33,497 nucleotides of DNA from a bacterium (GTDB taxonomy: Bacteria > Electryoneota > RPQS01): contig JAHJDG010000197.1 of the NCBI GenBank assembly GCA_018812265.1, positions 1 to 33,497 of the forward strand, in the 5' to 3' direction. Of this stretch, positions 15,478 through 23,915 are shown one piece after another; the stretch's first letter is position 1, and every line of letters begins with the position of its first letter. The position numbers were made by a program, and so were the translations under genes. A model generated the notes under the pieces. It saw only the letters and a program-made list of their open reading frames with translations. It did not search any database and was not told the DNA's origin.

Positions 15478-16683
15478 TTACAGCGGCCAGGCGTAAGGTG
15501 AAGCGGTGCGGGTGATCTGCGAGCGCTCGGGATTAATATCCTCGGCGGGAACGTCATCGCAGAGACCGCGGATCGCCGGTTGATCGTCGAGGAAAAGATC
15601 GTCCACGGGTTTTCCGAAATCTTCGAGCCAGTAGGCTTCGGGATTGCGGTGGAAAACCAGAAAACGGCCCTTGTATTCGGGCTGGGGAGAACTGTGATAC
15701 TTGAGGTAGGTGAACTTTGATGAAATGCCGACGATCTCGATCTTGCCGGTGGCGTGCGACATGACAAAGCGGGCGCGCTTGGCCAGACCCGAGCATTTGG
15801 TGCGGGCGCGCTCGAAGATCAGATACGCTTCCTCGATAGGCACGGTGTAGGCCTTGTTGCCGTAGGTGGGACGACACTGGAAGACGTAGTAGGGCGGCAC
15901 ACCGATAAACGAGAGTTTCCTGAACAATTCCGCCAGCACTTCGGGATCGTCGTTGACGCCGCGGATGATGGGAGTCTGATTGACGGCCCGGCAACCGGCT
16001 TCGAGGAGCTTGCTCGTGGCTGCCACCGCTTCCTCCGTCAGTTCGCGCGGATGATCGAAGTGCGAGACGATGTAGATCCGCTTTTCCGGTGTGCTGTAGC
16101 GGCCGAGCAACTCCACGAGCGGCGGATCGTTCAACACGCGATGGGGATTGAAGGCGGTGACTTTGGTGCCGATGCGGATGATCTGGACGTGTTCGATGGT
16201 GCGAAGCTCGGCGACGATCTGCTTGAGTTTGGACGTGGAAAGGAGTAGCGGATCGCCGCCGGTGAGCAGAACGTTGGTGATCTCGTTGTGCTCACGGATG
16301 TAGGCATAGGCCTTGGTCAGGTCGTAAGGGACTTCAGCGTTCTCGTTGGTGAAGATTCGTTTGCGGAAACAGAACCGGCAATAGGCGGCGCAAACGCGGC
16401 TGGCAAGGATCAGTGCGGTCGGGCCGTATTTGTGTTCGAGACCGGGAGCCACGGTGTAATCCGCTTCGCGGCTGGGATCGGCCTCACCCCACGGCTCCAG
16501 TTCATCGGCGGAGGGAATCACCAGACGGCGCAGCGGATCGCCCGGATCATCCCAGCCAATCAAGCTGAGGAAGTATTCGTTGCAGCGAAAGGCGAACCGC
16601 TTGGTGACCGGATCAAGCTCTGTGCGTTCGGCGGCGGAAACCTGCTGGACTTGCTCGAGATGAGTGATGTACTTCGTGTTCAC
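15478..16683 (-). CDS. KamA-family radical SAM protein (lysine 2,3-aminomutase-like)
   Basis: GTG 16683 is chosen for its GAGAGGAGG ribosome site; a longer frame to 16767 lacks one. The 401-residue protein has the radical SAM cluster motif C98-x3-C102-x2-C105 (RVCAAYCRFCFRKR), the TGGDPL motif at 141-146, and VFQCRPTYGNKAYTVP near 267-282. These place it in the KamA family, whose members use S-adenosylmethionine, a [4Fe-4S] cluster and PLP to move an amino group from carbon 2 to 3. The GGGGK loop that carries the PLP lysine in clostridial lysine aminomutase is replaced by HATGKIEIVG (K314), so substrate and even PLP use are uncertain; lysine, glutamate or another amino acid are all possible. 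The gene stands alone behind its own promoter. Confidence 0.87.
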   Translation of the reverse strand: MNTKYITHLEQVQQVSAAERTELDPVTKRFAFRCNEYFLSLIGWDDPGDPLRRLVIPSADELEPWGEADPSREADYTVAPGLEHKYGPTALILASRVCAAYCRFCFRKRIFTNENAEVPYDLTKAYAYIREHNEITNVLLTGGDPLLLSTSKLKQIVAELRTIEHVQIIRIGTKVTAFNPHRVLNDPPLVELLGRYSTPEKRIYIVSHFDHPRELTEEAVAATSKLLEAGCRAVNQTPIIRGVNDDPEVLAELFRKLSFIGVPPYYVFQCRPTYGNKAYTVPIEEAYLIFERARTKCSGLAKRARFVMSHATGKIEIVGISSKFTYLKYHSSPQPEYKGRFLVFHRNPEAYWLEDFGKPVDDLFLDDQPAIRGLCDDVPAEDINPERSQITRTASPYAWPL

Positions 16684-16829
16684 GGGAGCCTCCTCTCGTC
16701 GTTGGATTCGATCTCCCCGGAAATTCAGTCGGAGAGAATGGCGGGAAGCGGCTGGCTTCAAAGACAATGTATCCGGCCCTCCGTCGGCACTGATACGTCT
16801 CGTGCGAAGGAGGAACCGGTCCTGTGAGC

Positions 16830-16858
16830 AAGATAAGGCAGGAGTGTCCGCGAGTCAA
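16830..16858 (-). promoter_or_regulatory. Probable promoter of the KamA-family gene
   Basis: On the minus strand TTGACT and TATCTT are exactly 17 bases apart, about 150 bases before the GTG start. Confidence 0.55.
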
Positions 16859-16994
16859 GCGAAATCGGCAGGCACACTCCGTCTCTTCCTCTATGTTATT
16901 GTAGTAAAAGAGAATGTCGTCGCGGGTTCCCCACTCCTCCCGGAAACCGACCTGTCCACGATGCCCCGTTTTACACAGTGGAGCACGATTCTCC

Positions 16995-17025
16995 TTGACT
17001 TTGTGACAGAAATTGCTAATATAAT
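16995..17025 (+). promoter_or_regulatory. Probable promoter of the cytochrome operon
   Basis: TTGACT (16995-17000) is followed after 16 bases by TAATAT (17017-17022); an overlapping TATAAT (17020-17025) is at 19 bases. The leader to the start codon at 17156 would be about 125 bases. Confidence 0.55.
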
Positions 17026-17155
17026 CTTTACTACTCGATAAATAAGTAAGATATTGAGATTGGCGGACGGACGAGCTGTATCGTCGTTTATTCTGTCCCC
17101 GCAGAGAGCTGATTCAGAAGACTTTCAATCCATATAGACGGGAAAGGACAGGGAC

Positions 17156-18502
17156 ATGATCCGTGCAATGGGGATAGTGCTTTGTTTTGTCGCAATGGTC
17201 TGCCTACATGCCGGGAACACTCTGGCCGCCGACGAGACGGTCAAGGGCAAGTGCATGACCTGCCATAAGGAGGTCTCGCCGGGACTCTACCATCAGTGGT
17301 TCAGCTCGCAGCACGCCAAGCACGACGTGACGTGCTACGACTGCCACCATGCCGACCGCAATGAACCGGATGCGTATCTGCACGAAGGGGCGTACATCGC
17401 GACGCTGGTGACTCCCAAGGACTGCGGCGAATGCCACACGAACGAGATGAACGAGTTCGTTCCCTCGCACCACGCCAAGGCCGGGCAGATTCTCGAATCG
17501 GCGGACGCCTATCTTGCGCACGTGGTGGGCGGCGATCCGGCGGCGGTGGCGGGCTGCGAGAGTTGCCACGGAGCCAAGATCAAGATTGATCCGAAGTCGT
17601 CCAACAAGCTGATGAAAGGAAACTGGCCGAACTCAGGAATCGGACGGATCAATCCCGACGGCACGCTGGGCGCGTGCAATGCCTGTCATTTGCGGCATGA
17701 GTTTTCGCGCTCGCAGGCGCGGCAGCCGGAAACCTGCGGGAAGTGCCACCTCGGGCCCGATCATCCGCAGAAGGAGATCTACGAGGAATCGAAACACGGG
17801 ATCGTGTACTTCACGAACGTTGACGAGATGAATCTGGACGCGGATCGCTGGGTGGTGGGACAGGACTACTACGCGGCTCCGACCTGCGCGACCTGTCATC
17901 TCTCGGCCACGCGCAAGCAGCCGGTGACGCACGACGCGGGCGAGCGGATTTCGTGGACGCTGCGGCCGCCGATCTCCACGCTGCAGAACAACTGGGAACA
18001 GAAACGCAAGAACATGCAGGACGTATGCAGCGCGTGCCACGGGCCGGTGTGGGTGAAGGGACACTACGCGCAGATGGACGGCGTGGTGCATCTCTACAAT
18101 GAGAAGTTCGCCAAACCGGCTGGAGCGCTAATGGGCATTCTGAAGAAGAACAAGTCGCTTAAGAATCCGGCCGAGTTCAGCAATCAGGTGGAGTGGGTAT
18201 ACTGGGAGCTGTGGCATCACGAGGGCCGGCGGGCGCGGCACGGCGCTTCGATGATGGGGCCGGACTACACGTGGTGGCATGGAATCTACGACGTGGGCCA
18301 GCACTTCTACTTCAAGTTCATTCCGGCGGTTCAGGAGACGGGCGATGCGGAAGCCATCGCCTATCTGGACAAGCTCATTGCGGAAGATCCGTTCCACAAA
18401 TGGATGAAGCAGCCGACCGACGAGATCAAGAAGCAGATCCGGTCGGGTGAGCTGCAGAAGCTCTACGAGACGTTCTACCAACCGGAACTGGGCGGCAAAT
18501 GA
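17156..18502 (+). CDS. Octaheme cytochrome c of the hydroxylamine oxidoreductase (HAO) family
   Basis: ATG 17156 follows AAAGGACAGGG. A signal peptide (about residues 1-24, ending NTLAA) exports the 448-residue protein. There are eight CxxCH heme sites, at Cys 33, 60, 90, 134, 174, 194, 244 and 291. The region APTCATCHLSA, then THDAGERISWTLRP, KRKNMQDVCSACHG and VVHLYNEKFA, is characteristic of the HAO/octaheme family. It ends in a heme-free helical part with GPDYTWWHGIYD (370-379). Family members oxidise hydroxylamine or hydrazine, or act in reverse as nitrite/hydroxylamine reductases. Which applies depends on the tyrosine that crosslinks the P460 heme; Y371 or Y378 would need alignment to decide. 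Coupling to a membrane quinol-type cytochrome favours reduction (inference). Confidence 0.88.
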   Translation: MIRAMGIVLCFVAMVCLHAGNTLAADETVKGKCMTCHKEVSPGLYHQWFSSQHAKHDVTCYDCHHADRNEPDAYLHEGAYIATLVTPKDCGECHTNEMNEFVPSHHAKAGQILESADAYLAHVVGGDPAAVAGCESCHGAKIKIDPKSSNKLMKGNWPNSGIGRINPDGTLGACNACHLRHEFSRSQARQPETCGKCHLGPDHPQKEIYEESKHGIVYFTNVDEMNLDADRWVVGQDYYAAPTCATCHLSATRKQPVTHDAGERISWTLRPPISTLQNNWEQKRKNMQDVCSACHGPVWVKGHYAQMDGVVHLYNEKFAKPAGALMGILKKNKSLKNPAEFSNQVEWVYWELWHHEGRRARHGASMMGPDYTWWHGIYDVGQHFYFKFIPAVQETGDAEAIAYLDKLIAEDPFHKWMKQPTDEIKKQIRSGELQKLYETFYQPELGGK

Positions 18503-20001
18503 GGCGAATGTACCTCGCATTTCTCCGAGGTGCGTCGGCCAACGGATTCAGCCGGCTGGGCGTGATTCTGGTCACGTCGGCGGTGCTGTGCTTCATCGGA
18601 CTGGAACTGCTGCGGGTGCTGGGGATCGTAACCAACGCGTATATCGGTCTCATCACCTATCTGGCGTTTCCGCTGCTGTTCATCGTCGGGCTGATTCTGA
18701 TTCCTTTCGGCTGGTGGCGATGGTCGCGGAGGACCGGGCGGCCGATCCGCGAGCTGCTCAGCCGCCGATTCACCGAGCAGGACCTGGCGGTGAAAGAAGC
18801 GGGATCGAGGTTGATTCGCACGGTGATTGCGCTGACGCTTCTGAATCTGATCGTCCTGAGCGTCGTCAGCCTTCGCACGGTGCAGTTCATGGACAAGGCC
18901 CACTTCTGCGGAACGGCTTGCCATCAGGTGATGAATCCCGAGTGGACAACGTATCAGCAATCGCCCCATGCGCGCGTGCAGTGTGTGGAGTGTCACGTGG
19001 GCGAAGGCACGGAAGCGTTCGTGGACGCCAAGCTCAACGGTTTGTGGCAAATCATCTCCGCCACGTTCAAACTCTATGACAAGCCGATACCGACTCCGGT
19101 TCACAACCTGCGGCCGGCGCGCGAGACGTGCGAGAAATGTCACTGGCCGGAGATGTTTCTCGGCAATCGGACGGTGAACATCGCCCACTACGACACGGAT
19201 GAGGCGTCCACGCCGAGCTACACGACGCTGGTTCTGAAGGTGGGGACGGGCCGGACGGGACTGGAAAACGGCAGCCACTGGCACGTGGCCGAGGAAAACG
19301 AAGTGCGCTACGCCGCCGTGGATGACCAGCGGATGGAGATGTTGTGGGTGGACGCGCGGCAGCCGGACGGCAACTTCAAACGTTTTCGCAACGCGAATCT
19401 GCAACCGCCCGATGAAAAAACGAAGCCGGACGTGCGCGCGATGGACTGCGTGGACTGCCACAACCGCGCTACGCACATCTACGAAGAACCGGAGCGGGCG
19501 GTGGATCAGCGGATTCAGCGGGAACTCATTGATCGCAGTCTGCCGTATGCCAAGAAGATTGCGCTGGGCGCGCTGATGGGCAGCTATTCCGACACGGCTT
19601 CGGCAGTGAGGGGAATCGAAGCGCACATTCGCGGATTCTACCGCGAGCATTATCCGAATCTACTGGGTCCGCGCGGCATGGCGATAGACGGGATGGTCGA
19701 AACGGTCACGGGAATCTACCGGCGGAACCTTCATCCGTACATGGGCATTCGCTGGGGAAGCTATCCCAATCATCTCGGACACGCGGGCGAGGGCGGATGT
19801 TTCCGCTGCCACAATCCCCGGATGGTGGATGACGAGGGCAAGTCTATCTCGATGGATTGCACGCTCTGTCATTCGATCCTTGCCTATGACGAACCCGCGC
19901 CCTATGCGTATCTGTTCCTGCCCGACGACACGACGGCGGGAGTGAAACGGTACATGGCGAAATACCTGTGGGAGGAGTTCTCGAAAGCGGCGACACAGTA
20001 G
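18499..20001 (+). CDS. NapC/NirT (ImcH-like) inner-membrane multiheme cytochrome c
   Basis: ATG 18499 overlaps the TGA of the octaheme gene (ATGA), so the two are coupled. Three membrane helices lie at about residues 21-42, 47-72 and 105-127. The first heme site is C137-G-T-A-C-H142, a C-x3-C-H form, followed by QVMNPEWTTYQQSPHARVQC and CVECH (162-166) as in the NapC/NrfH fold. Further CxxCH sites are at 211, 317, 434 and 454, six hemes in all. NapC/NirT proteins take electrons from menaquinol and pass them to periplasmic cytochromes. Three helices before a long multiheme part recall ImcH-type proteins of metal reducers. The likely partner is the octaheme protein. 500 residues, complete. Confidence 0.87.
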   Translation: MRRMYLAFLRGASANGFSRLGVILVTSAVLCFIGLELLRVLGIVTNAYIGLITYLAFPLLFIVGLILIPFGWWRWSRRTGRPIRELLSRRFTEQDLAVKEAGSRLIRTVIALTLLNLIVLSVVSLRTVQFMDKAHFCGTACHQVMNPEWTTYQQSPHARVQCVECHVGEGTEAFVDAKLNGLWQIISATFKLYDKPIPTPVHNLRPARETCEKCHWPEMFLGNRTVNIAHYDTDEASTPSYTTLVLKVGTGRTGLENGSHWHVAEENEVRYAAVDDQRMEMLWVDARQPDGNFKRFRNANLQPPDEKTKPDVRAMDCVDCHNRATHIYEEPERAVDQRIQRELIDRSLPYAKKIALGALMGSYSDTASAVRGIEAHIRGFYREHYPNLLGPRGMAIDGMVETVTGIYRRNLHPYMGIRWGSYPNHLGHAGEGGCFRCHNPRMVDDEGKSISMDCTLCHSILAYDEPAPYAYLFLPDDTTAGVKRYMAKYLWEEFSKAATQ

Positions 20002-20030
20002 ATTTCAGCTACCCAAACCCTGAATAAAAC

Positions 20031-20057
20031 GCGGCACCTCGAATAAGGTGCCGCTTA
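20031..20057. terminator. Bidirectional terminator between cytochrome and nfn operons
   Basis: GCGGCACCT pairs with AGGTGCCGC (9 bp, loop CGAATA). It is flanked by TTATTG on the plus side and GTTTTATTC on the minus side, so it can serve both converging operons. Its GCGGCACC core is shared with 4887-4912. Confidence 0.75.
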
Positions 20058-20079
20058 TTGCAGGAATCTGGGAAGTGCG

Positions 20080-21534
20080 TCACGTATCGCCGTAAGGATT
20101 CCGCCTGGTCAGGGGCAGCGTGCGGACGTAGGCGTCCATGGCGGTAGCGGCCTTGCGACCGGCGCCCATCGCCAGAATCACCGTCGCGGCTCCGCTGACG
20201 ATATCACCACCGGCATACACGCCGCGCCGCGAGGTGGCTCCCGTTTCTTCATCCGCTACAATGGTTCCCCACTTGGAAGATTCGATTCCGGGAGTATTGC
20301 GGGGAATAATCGGATTGGGACTGTTGCCGATTGCAACGATGACGGTATCACAGTCAATGATGAACTCGCTGCCCTCGATGGGGACGGGACGGCGGCGGCC
20401 GGAGTCGTCGGGTTCGCCGAGGCCCATGCGAATGCACTTGATAGCCTTCACCTGACCTTTGTCGTCGCCGATCACTTCGAGCGGAGCGACCAGCAGATCG
20501 AACTTGATTCCTTCCTCGACGGCGTGGTGGATTTCCTCGCGGCGGGCGGGAATCTCCTCCATCGAACGGCGATAGACAAGCGTGACGGGATTGCCGGACA
20601 CGCGCAAGGACACGCGGGCGGCGTCCATGGCGGTGTTGCCGCCGCCGACCACGACGGTATGCTTGGCGAAGCGAATGGGCGTGTCATACCCTTCGCGCGA
20701 AGCTCCCATAAGATTGACGCGAGTCAAGAACTCGTTGGCGCTGTACACGCCGACGAGGTTCTCGCCGGGAACCTTCATCATCTTGGGCAGACCCGCTCCG
20801 GTTCCGATGAACACGGCGTGGTAGCCCTGCTCGAAGAGCTCGTCCACGGTGATGGTCACGCCGATAATCACGTCGTACACGAACTTCACGCCGAGTTGCC
20901 TGATGTAGTCAATTTCCTTGGCGACGACGGAGCGGGGCAAGCGGAATTCGGGAATGCCGTAGACGAGAACTCCGGACGGACGGTGCAGCGCTTCGTAGAT
21001 GGTGACTTCGTGTCCCAGCTTGGCCATGTCTCCCGCTACGGTAAGTCCGGCGGGGCCGGAACCGACGACCGCAATCCGATAGCCGGTGGGCGGGGGAATC
21101 GCGGGAATCTCGATGGCATCGTTGGCCAATTCCCAATCCGCGATAAAACGTTCCAGATTTCCAATGGCAACGGGTTCGTACTTGATGCCTTCGACGCACA
21201 ACACCTCACACTGGTCGGCCTGCGGACAGACGCGGCCGCAGATGGCGGGCAGCGAGTTGGTGCTGCGCACGGTGCGGGCCGCGCCGAGGAAATCGCCGTC
21301 GCGAATCTGGGCGATGAACTTGGGAATATCAATGTTGACGGGACAGCCGTCCACGCACTTGGGTTTCTTGCAGATGATGCAACGTTCGGCTTCGGCGACG
21401 GCCTGCTGTTCGGTGTAGCCGAAGGGGACTTCGTCGAAATTGTGGATGCGTGCCTCGGGCGCTTGCTCCGGCATTTTCTCGCGGGGCTTGCGCTCGCGCT
21501 TGGCTTTCTTGGGGGTGGTCACTTCTTCAGACAT
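20080..21534 (-). CDS. nfnB: NfnB-type large subunit, NAD(P)H/ferredoxin transhydrogenase (GltD-like)
   Basis: ATG 21534 lies inside the end of the preceding gene (8-base overlap ATGTCTGA); the longer open frame to 21660 only covers that gene. The 484-residue protein has an N-terminal iron-sulfur domain (CIICKKPKCVDGCPVNIDIP and CGRVCPQADQCEVLC), then a FAD site (VVGSGPAGLTVAGDMAKLG) and an NADPH site (VVVGGGNTAMDAARVSLR), as in GltD and NfnB. Paired with the NfnA-like gene rather than with a glutamate synthase large subunit, it most likely forms the cytosolic flavin-bifurcating complex that couples NADPH to NADH plus reduced ferredoxin. The neighbouring ferredoxin-dependent oxidoreductases support this. 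Sulfide dehydrogenase or a stand-alone GltD role is less likely. Confidence 0.87.
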   Translation of the reverse strand: MSEEVTTPKKAKRERKPREKMPEQAPEARIHNFDEVPFGYTEQQAVAEAERCIICKKPKCVDGCPVNIDIPKFIAQIRDGDFLGAARTVRSTNSLPAICGRVCPQADQCEVLCVEGIKYEPVAIGNLERFIADWELANDAIEIPAIPPPTGYRIAVVGSGPAGLTVAGDMAKLGHEVTIYEALHRPSGVLVYGIPEFRLPRSVVAKEIDYIRQLGVKFVYDVIIGVTITVDELFEQGYHAVFIGTGAGLPKMMKVPGENLVGVYSANEFLTRVNLMGASREGYDTPIRFAKHTVVVGGGNTAMDAARVSLRVSGNPVTLVYRRSMEEIPARREEIHHAVEEGIKFDLLVAPLEVIGDDKGQVKAIKCIRMGLGEPDDSGRRRPVPIEGSEFIIDCDTVIVAIGNSPNPIIPRNTPGIESSKWGTIVADEETGATSRRGVYAGGDIVSGAATVILAMGAGRKAATAMDAYVRTLPLTRRNPYGDT

Positions 21535-22396
21535 GCGATTTTTCTCCGTGAAGCTGCGCCTCCAGTTTGCATTCGTCATCGGCCATATGCTCAAGCTGCC
21601 GCATCTCCTGATCGCGATAGGCCTGATTGCGGAGAATGAGTTCCTGGAAATCCACTCCATGGGCGTCGAATTCCGGCCCGTCCACGCAAGCGAAAAAGGT
21701 CTTGCCGTGCACGGTCACGCGGCAGCCGCCGCACATTCCGGTTCCATCCACCATGATCGGATTCAACGACGCGAGCGAAGGAATGCCGAGGTCCTTGGTC
21801 AGGGCGGCGGCAACTTTCATCATAACGACCGGGCCGACGATGATCGCTTCGTGGAACTTCTGGCCCTCCTCCACCCACTTGCGCAGCACGTCGGTGACAA
21901 AGCCTTTCATTCCGTAGGTGCCGTCGTCGGTGGAGATCCGGACGTCCTTGCAGGCGGCGCGAAATTCGTCTTCGAGAATCATCAGGTCTTTCGAGCGCGC
22001 GCCGATGACGGCGAAGACGTTGTTTCCGGCTTCGGCCGCGGCCTTGACGATGGGAAGCAGCGGGGCCGCGCCCACCCCTCCGCAAACGGCAATGAGGTTG
22101 CCCCAGTTCTCGATGTGGGTAGGTTTGCCGAGCGGGCCGACCACGTCGAGAAACGAGTCGCCCGGCCCGAACTTGGCCATCAGAGCCGTGGCTTTGCCGG
22201 CCTCCTGAACGATGAGGCGGATGCGTCCGTTGGCGGCATCGGCCTGCACCACGGTGAGGGGGATGCGTTCGCCCCGATCATGGGTGCGGACGATGACGAA
22301 CTGACCCGCTCGGTATTTGCGCGCCACCAGCGGCGCTTCCACCCAGAACTCGTGGATTTTTTCGGCTAAAACTCGGTGGCTGTGAAGAGGATGCAT
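21527..22396 (-). CDS. nfnA: NfnA-type small subunit, ferredoxin-NAD(P)+ reductase family
   Basis: ATG 22396 gives the N-terminal length usual for the family (about 32 residues before GQFVIVR). A GTG at 22426 would add ten residues and overlap the previous stop as GTGAGTGA; both are possible and neither has a clear ribosome site. Signatures are the flavin motif RIPLTV (residues ~44-49), the NAD(H) loop AVCGGVGAAPLLPIVKAA and, near the C terminus, the [2Fe-2S] site MCGGCRVTV with FFACVDGPEFDAH. These fit the NfnA / dihydroorotate-dehydrogenase electron-transfer subunit. It overlaps nfnB by 8 bases, so the two subunits are made together. Confidence 0.87.
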   Translation of the reverse strand: MHPLHSHRVLAEKIHEFWVEAPLVARKYRAGQFVIVRTHDRGERIPLTVVQADAANGRIRLIVQEAGKATALMAKFGPGDSFLDVVGPLGKPTHIENWGNLIAVCGGVGAAPLLPIVKAAAEAGNNVFAVIGARSKDLMILEDEFRAACKDVRISTDDGTYGMKGFVTDVLRKWVEEGQKFHEAIIVGPVVMMKVAAALTKDLGIPSLASLNPIMVDGTGMCGGCRVTVHGKTFFACVDGPEFDAHGVDFQELILRNQAYRDQEMRQLEHMADDECKLEAQLHGEKSHV

Positions 22397-22418
22397 AGTC
22401 TGTCCATTTTCGTACGGT

Positions 22419-23024
22419 TCACTCACGCGATTCGATCACGTGGATTTCCTTGTTTGTGTCTTCGGCAATCTCGTCGCGGGGCACGGGCCGGGTTTCTTTC
22501 GCAGCCTCCACACCGGCATGAAAGGCGCGGAGGTTGTTCTCAACGGTTCCGTCGGGCGCGTGGTGTTGGATGGTGCGAACCATCTCTTCGACCGGAATCA
22601 CGTGAGGCATAAGATGACACAAGCTGCCGAGCGCCACGGAACTGGTGTACACCATCCGTCCCACCGTCTGCTTGGTAACGGCGATAATGGGAACGCGATA
22701 AATCATCTGCGGACCGGGGCCGAGTTCACGGACCAGCGACGGCGCGACCACCACAATGCTGTCGGACCGGAGTTGATGCGAGAACGTGTCCCAACCGCGC
22801 TGAGCCAGACAACAGAAGAAGTCAATGGAGGTGAGACGCGGGAAGATCACTTCGTCATCATCAATCAGCACGTCCACGCTGGTCGGGCCACCGCGCACCT
22901 GAGCGGTGTAGGTGGGACTCTGGACGGCGTGCCGGCCCATGTTGTGGGCGGCCAACGCCAGCCACTCGCCGGCGAGAATGTTGCCCTGTCCGCCGACACC
23001 GGCAAATCGAATTTGATATTTCAC
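22419..23024 (-). CDS. korC: 2-oxoacid:ferredoxin oxidoreductase, gamma subunit
   Basis: The GTG at 23024 has AGGAG 9 bases upstream, overlapping the stop of the beta subunit gene (TAGGAG); the gap is 12 bases. The 201-residue protein begins with the gamma-domain motif RFAGVGGQGNILAGEWLALAA and has YTAQVRGGPTSVDVLI, typical of KorC/VorC/PorC subunits. Together with the alpha, beta and ferredoxin-like delta genes directly upstream it completes a four-subunit cytosolic enzyme. Order delta-alpha-beta-gamma is that of 2-oxoglutarate or 2-oxoisovalerate enzymes; I favour 2-oxoglutarate but the sequence does not settle it. Confidence 0.87.
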   Translation of the reverse strand: MKYQIRFAGVGGQGNILAGEWLALAAHNMGRHAVQSPTYTAQVRGGPTSVDVLIDDDEVIFPRLTSIDFFCCLAQRGWDTFSHQLRSDSIVVVAPSLVRELGPGPQMIYRVPIIAVTKQTVGRMVYTSSVALGSLCHLMPHVIPVEEMVRTIQHHAPDGTVENNLRAFHAGVEAAKETRPVPRDEIAEDTNKEIHVIESRE

Positions 23025-23036
23025 CGGGCGCGGCTC

Positions 23037-23915
23037 CTACGCTTGGGTCACGGGTTTGGATTTCTCTTTTTCGGCGTGTTTCTCGGCGGTTTGGCGGGCT
23101 CGCTCCATGGCCCGCTCTTGAATCTGCCGGTAGGCTGCCGTGTACTCCGGCTTGACCGTATCCTTGTGGAGGACACCGACGGGAAATTTGTCGGATCGCT
23201 CTTCGACGCTCAGTTTGGCCCACGCCGCCGCCGGCACCGCGCGGGAGCCAATGAATTGAATCAGTTCGGCGGGATCGGGATGACGGTTGCGCCGTCCGTA
23301 CTGGGTATGGCAGTTGGCCATCACTTCGATGACGGCAAAGCCCTTGTGCTGCAGGCCATTCTTGATAAGCCGCTCGAGGAACACGGCATTGGCGACATGA
23401 CCGCGAGCCACGTAGGTTGCGCCCGCCGCGATACTCAGATTGCAGAGATCGAAAGCCTGATCGAGGTTGCCGTAGGGGGAAGTCGCGGCGCGGGTCTCGG
23501 AAGGCGAAGTCGGCGAGTACTGCCCGCCGGTCATGCCGTAGATTCCGTTGTTGACGATGACGAGCGTGATGTCAATATTCCGGCGACAGGAGTGAATCAG
23601 GTGATTCCCGCCGATGGCCGCCGCGTCGCCGTCTCCGGAGATCACGGCCACGTTTTTATCCGGCGCGACCAGCTTGATGCCGGTGGCGAAGGTAAGCGCG
23701 CGGCCGTGCGTGGTATGGAGCGTGTTCATGTCCACGTAACCGGGCGCGCGCGACGTGCAGCCGATGCCGGAGACGAGCGCGGTATCGTCACGATTCCATC
23801 CGCAGCCCTCGACGGCGCGGATGAACGACTTGACGATGATTCCCACGCCGCAGCCGGGACACCAGATGTTGGGCATCATCTCCGGCCGGAGCCAGGGAGA
23901 ATAATCAAATCCCAC
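23037..23915 (-). CDS. korB: 2-oxoacid:ferredoxin oxidoreductase, beta (TPP-binding) subunit
   Basis: GTG 23915 is chosen for the ideal GAGGAGG ribosome site 6-7 bases ahead; it overlaps the alpha subunit gene by 11 bases, and a longer frame to 23984 only covers that gene. The 292-residue protein has the cluster-binding NIWCPGCG, a GIGCTSR turn, and the thiamine-diphosphate motif GDGDAAAIGGNHLIHSCRR through IVNNGIYGMTGGQYSPT. A conserved SPTSPSETRAATSPYGNLD loop is of KorB/VorB type. It carries the catalytic cofactor for CoA-dependent oxidative decarboxylation of a 2-oxoacid, or the reverse carboxylation with reduced ferredoxin. Confidence 0.9.
   Translation of the reverse strand: MGFDYSPWLRPEMMPNIWCPGCGVGIIVKSFIRAVEGCGWNRDDTALVSGIGCTSRAPGYVDMNTLHTTHGRALTFATGIKLVAPDKNVAVISGDGDAAAIGGNHLIHSCRRNIDITLVIVNNGIYGMTGGQYSPTSPSETRAATSPYGNLDQAFDLCNLSIAAGATYVARGHVANAVFLERLIKNGLQHKGFAVIEVMANCHTQYGRRNRHPDPAELIQFIGSRAVPAAAWAKLSVEERSDKFPVGVLHKDTVKPEYTAAYRQIQERAMERARQTAEKHAEKEKSKPVTQA

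Larger units (their letters stand above)
16684..17155. other. Divergent promoter region between the KamA-family and octaheme cytochrome genes
   Basis: The 472 bases contain one promoter for each flanking gene (16830-16858 minus, 16995-17025 plus). The part at 17000-17080 is strongly AT-rich compared with the coding DNA. I see no gene or hairpin terminator in it. Confidence 0.6.

Noticed and set aside
17156-18502. NrfA-type cytochrome c nitrite reductase
   Set aside because: There are eight CxxCH and no CxxCK; the conserved blocks fit the octaheme HAO family instead.
20080-21534. Small subunit of glutamate synthase
   Set aside because: No large subunit gene is near; the overlap with an NfnA-like gene makes the transhydrogenase more likely.
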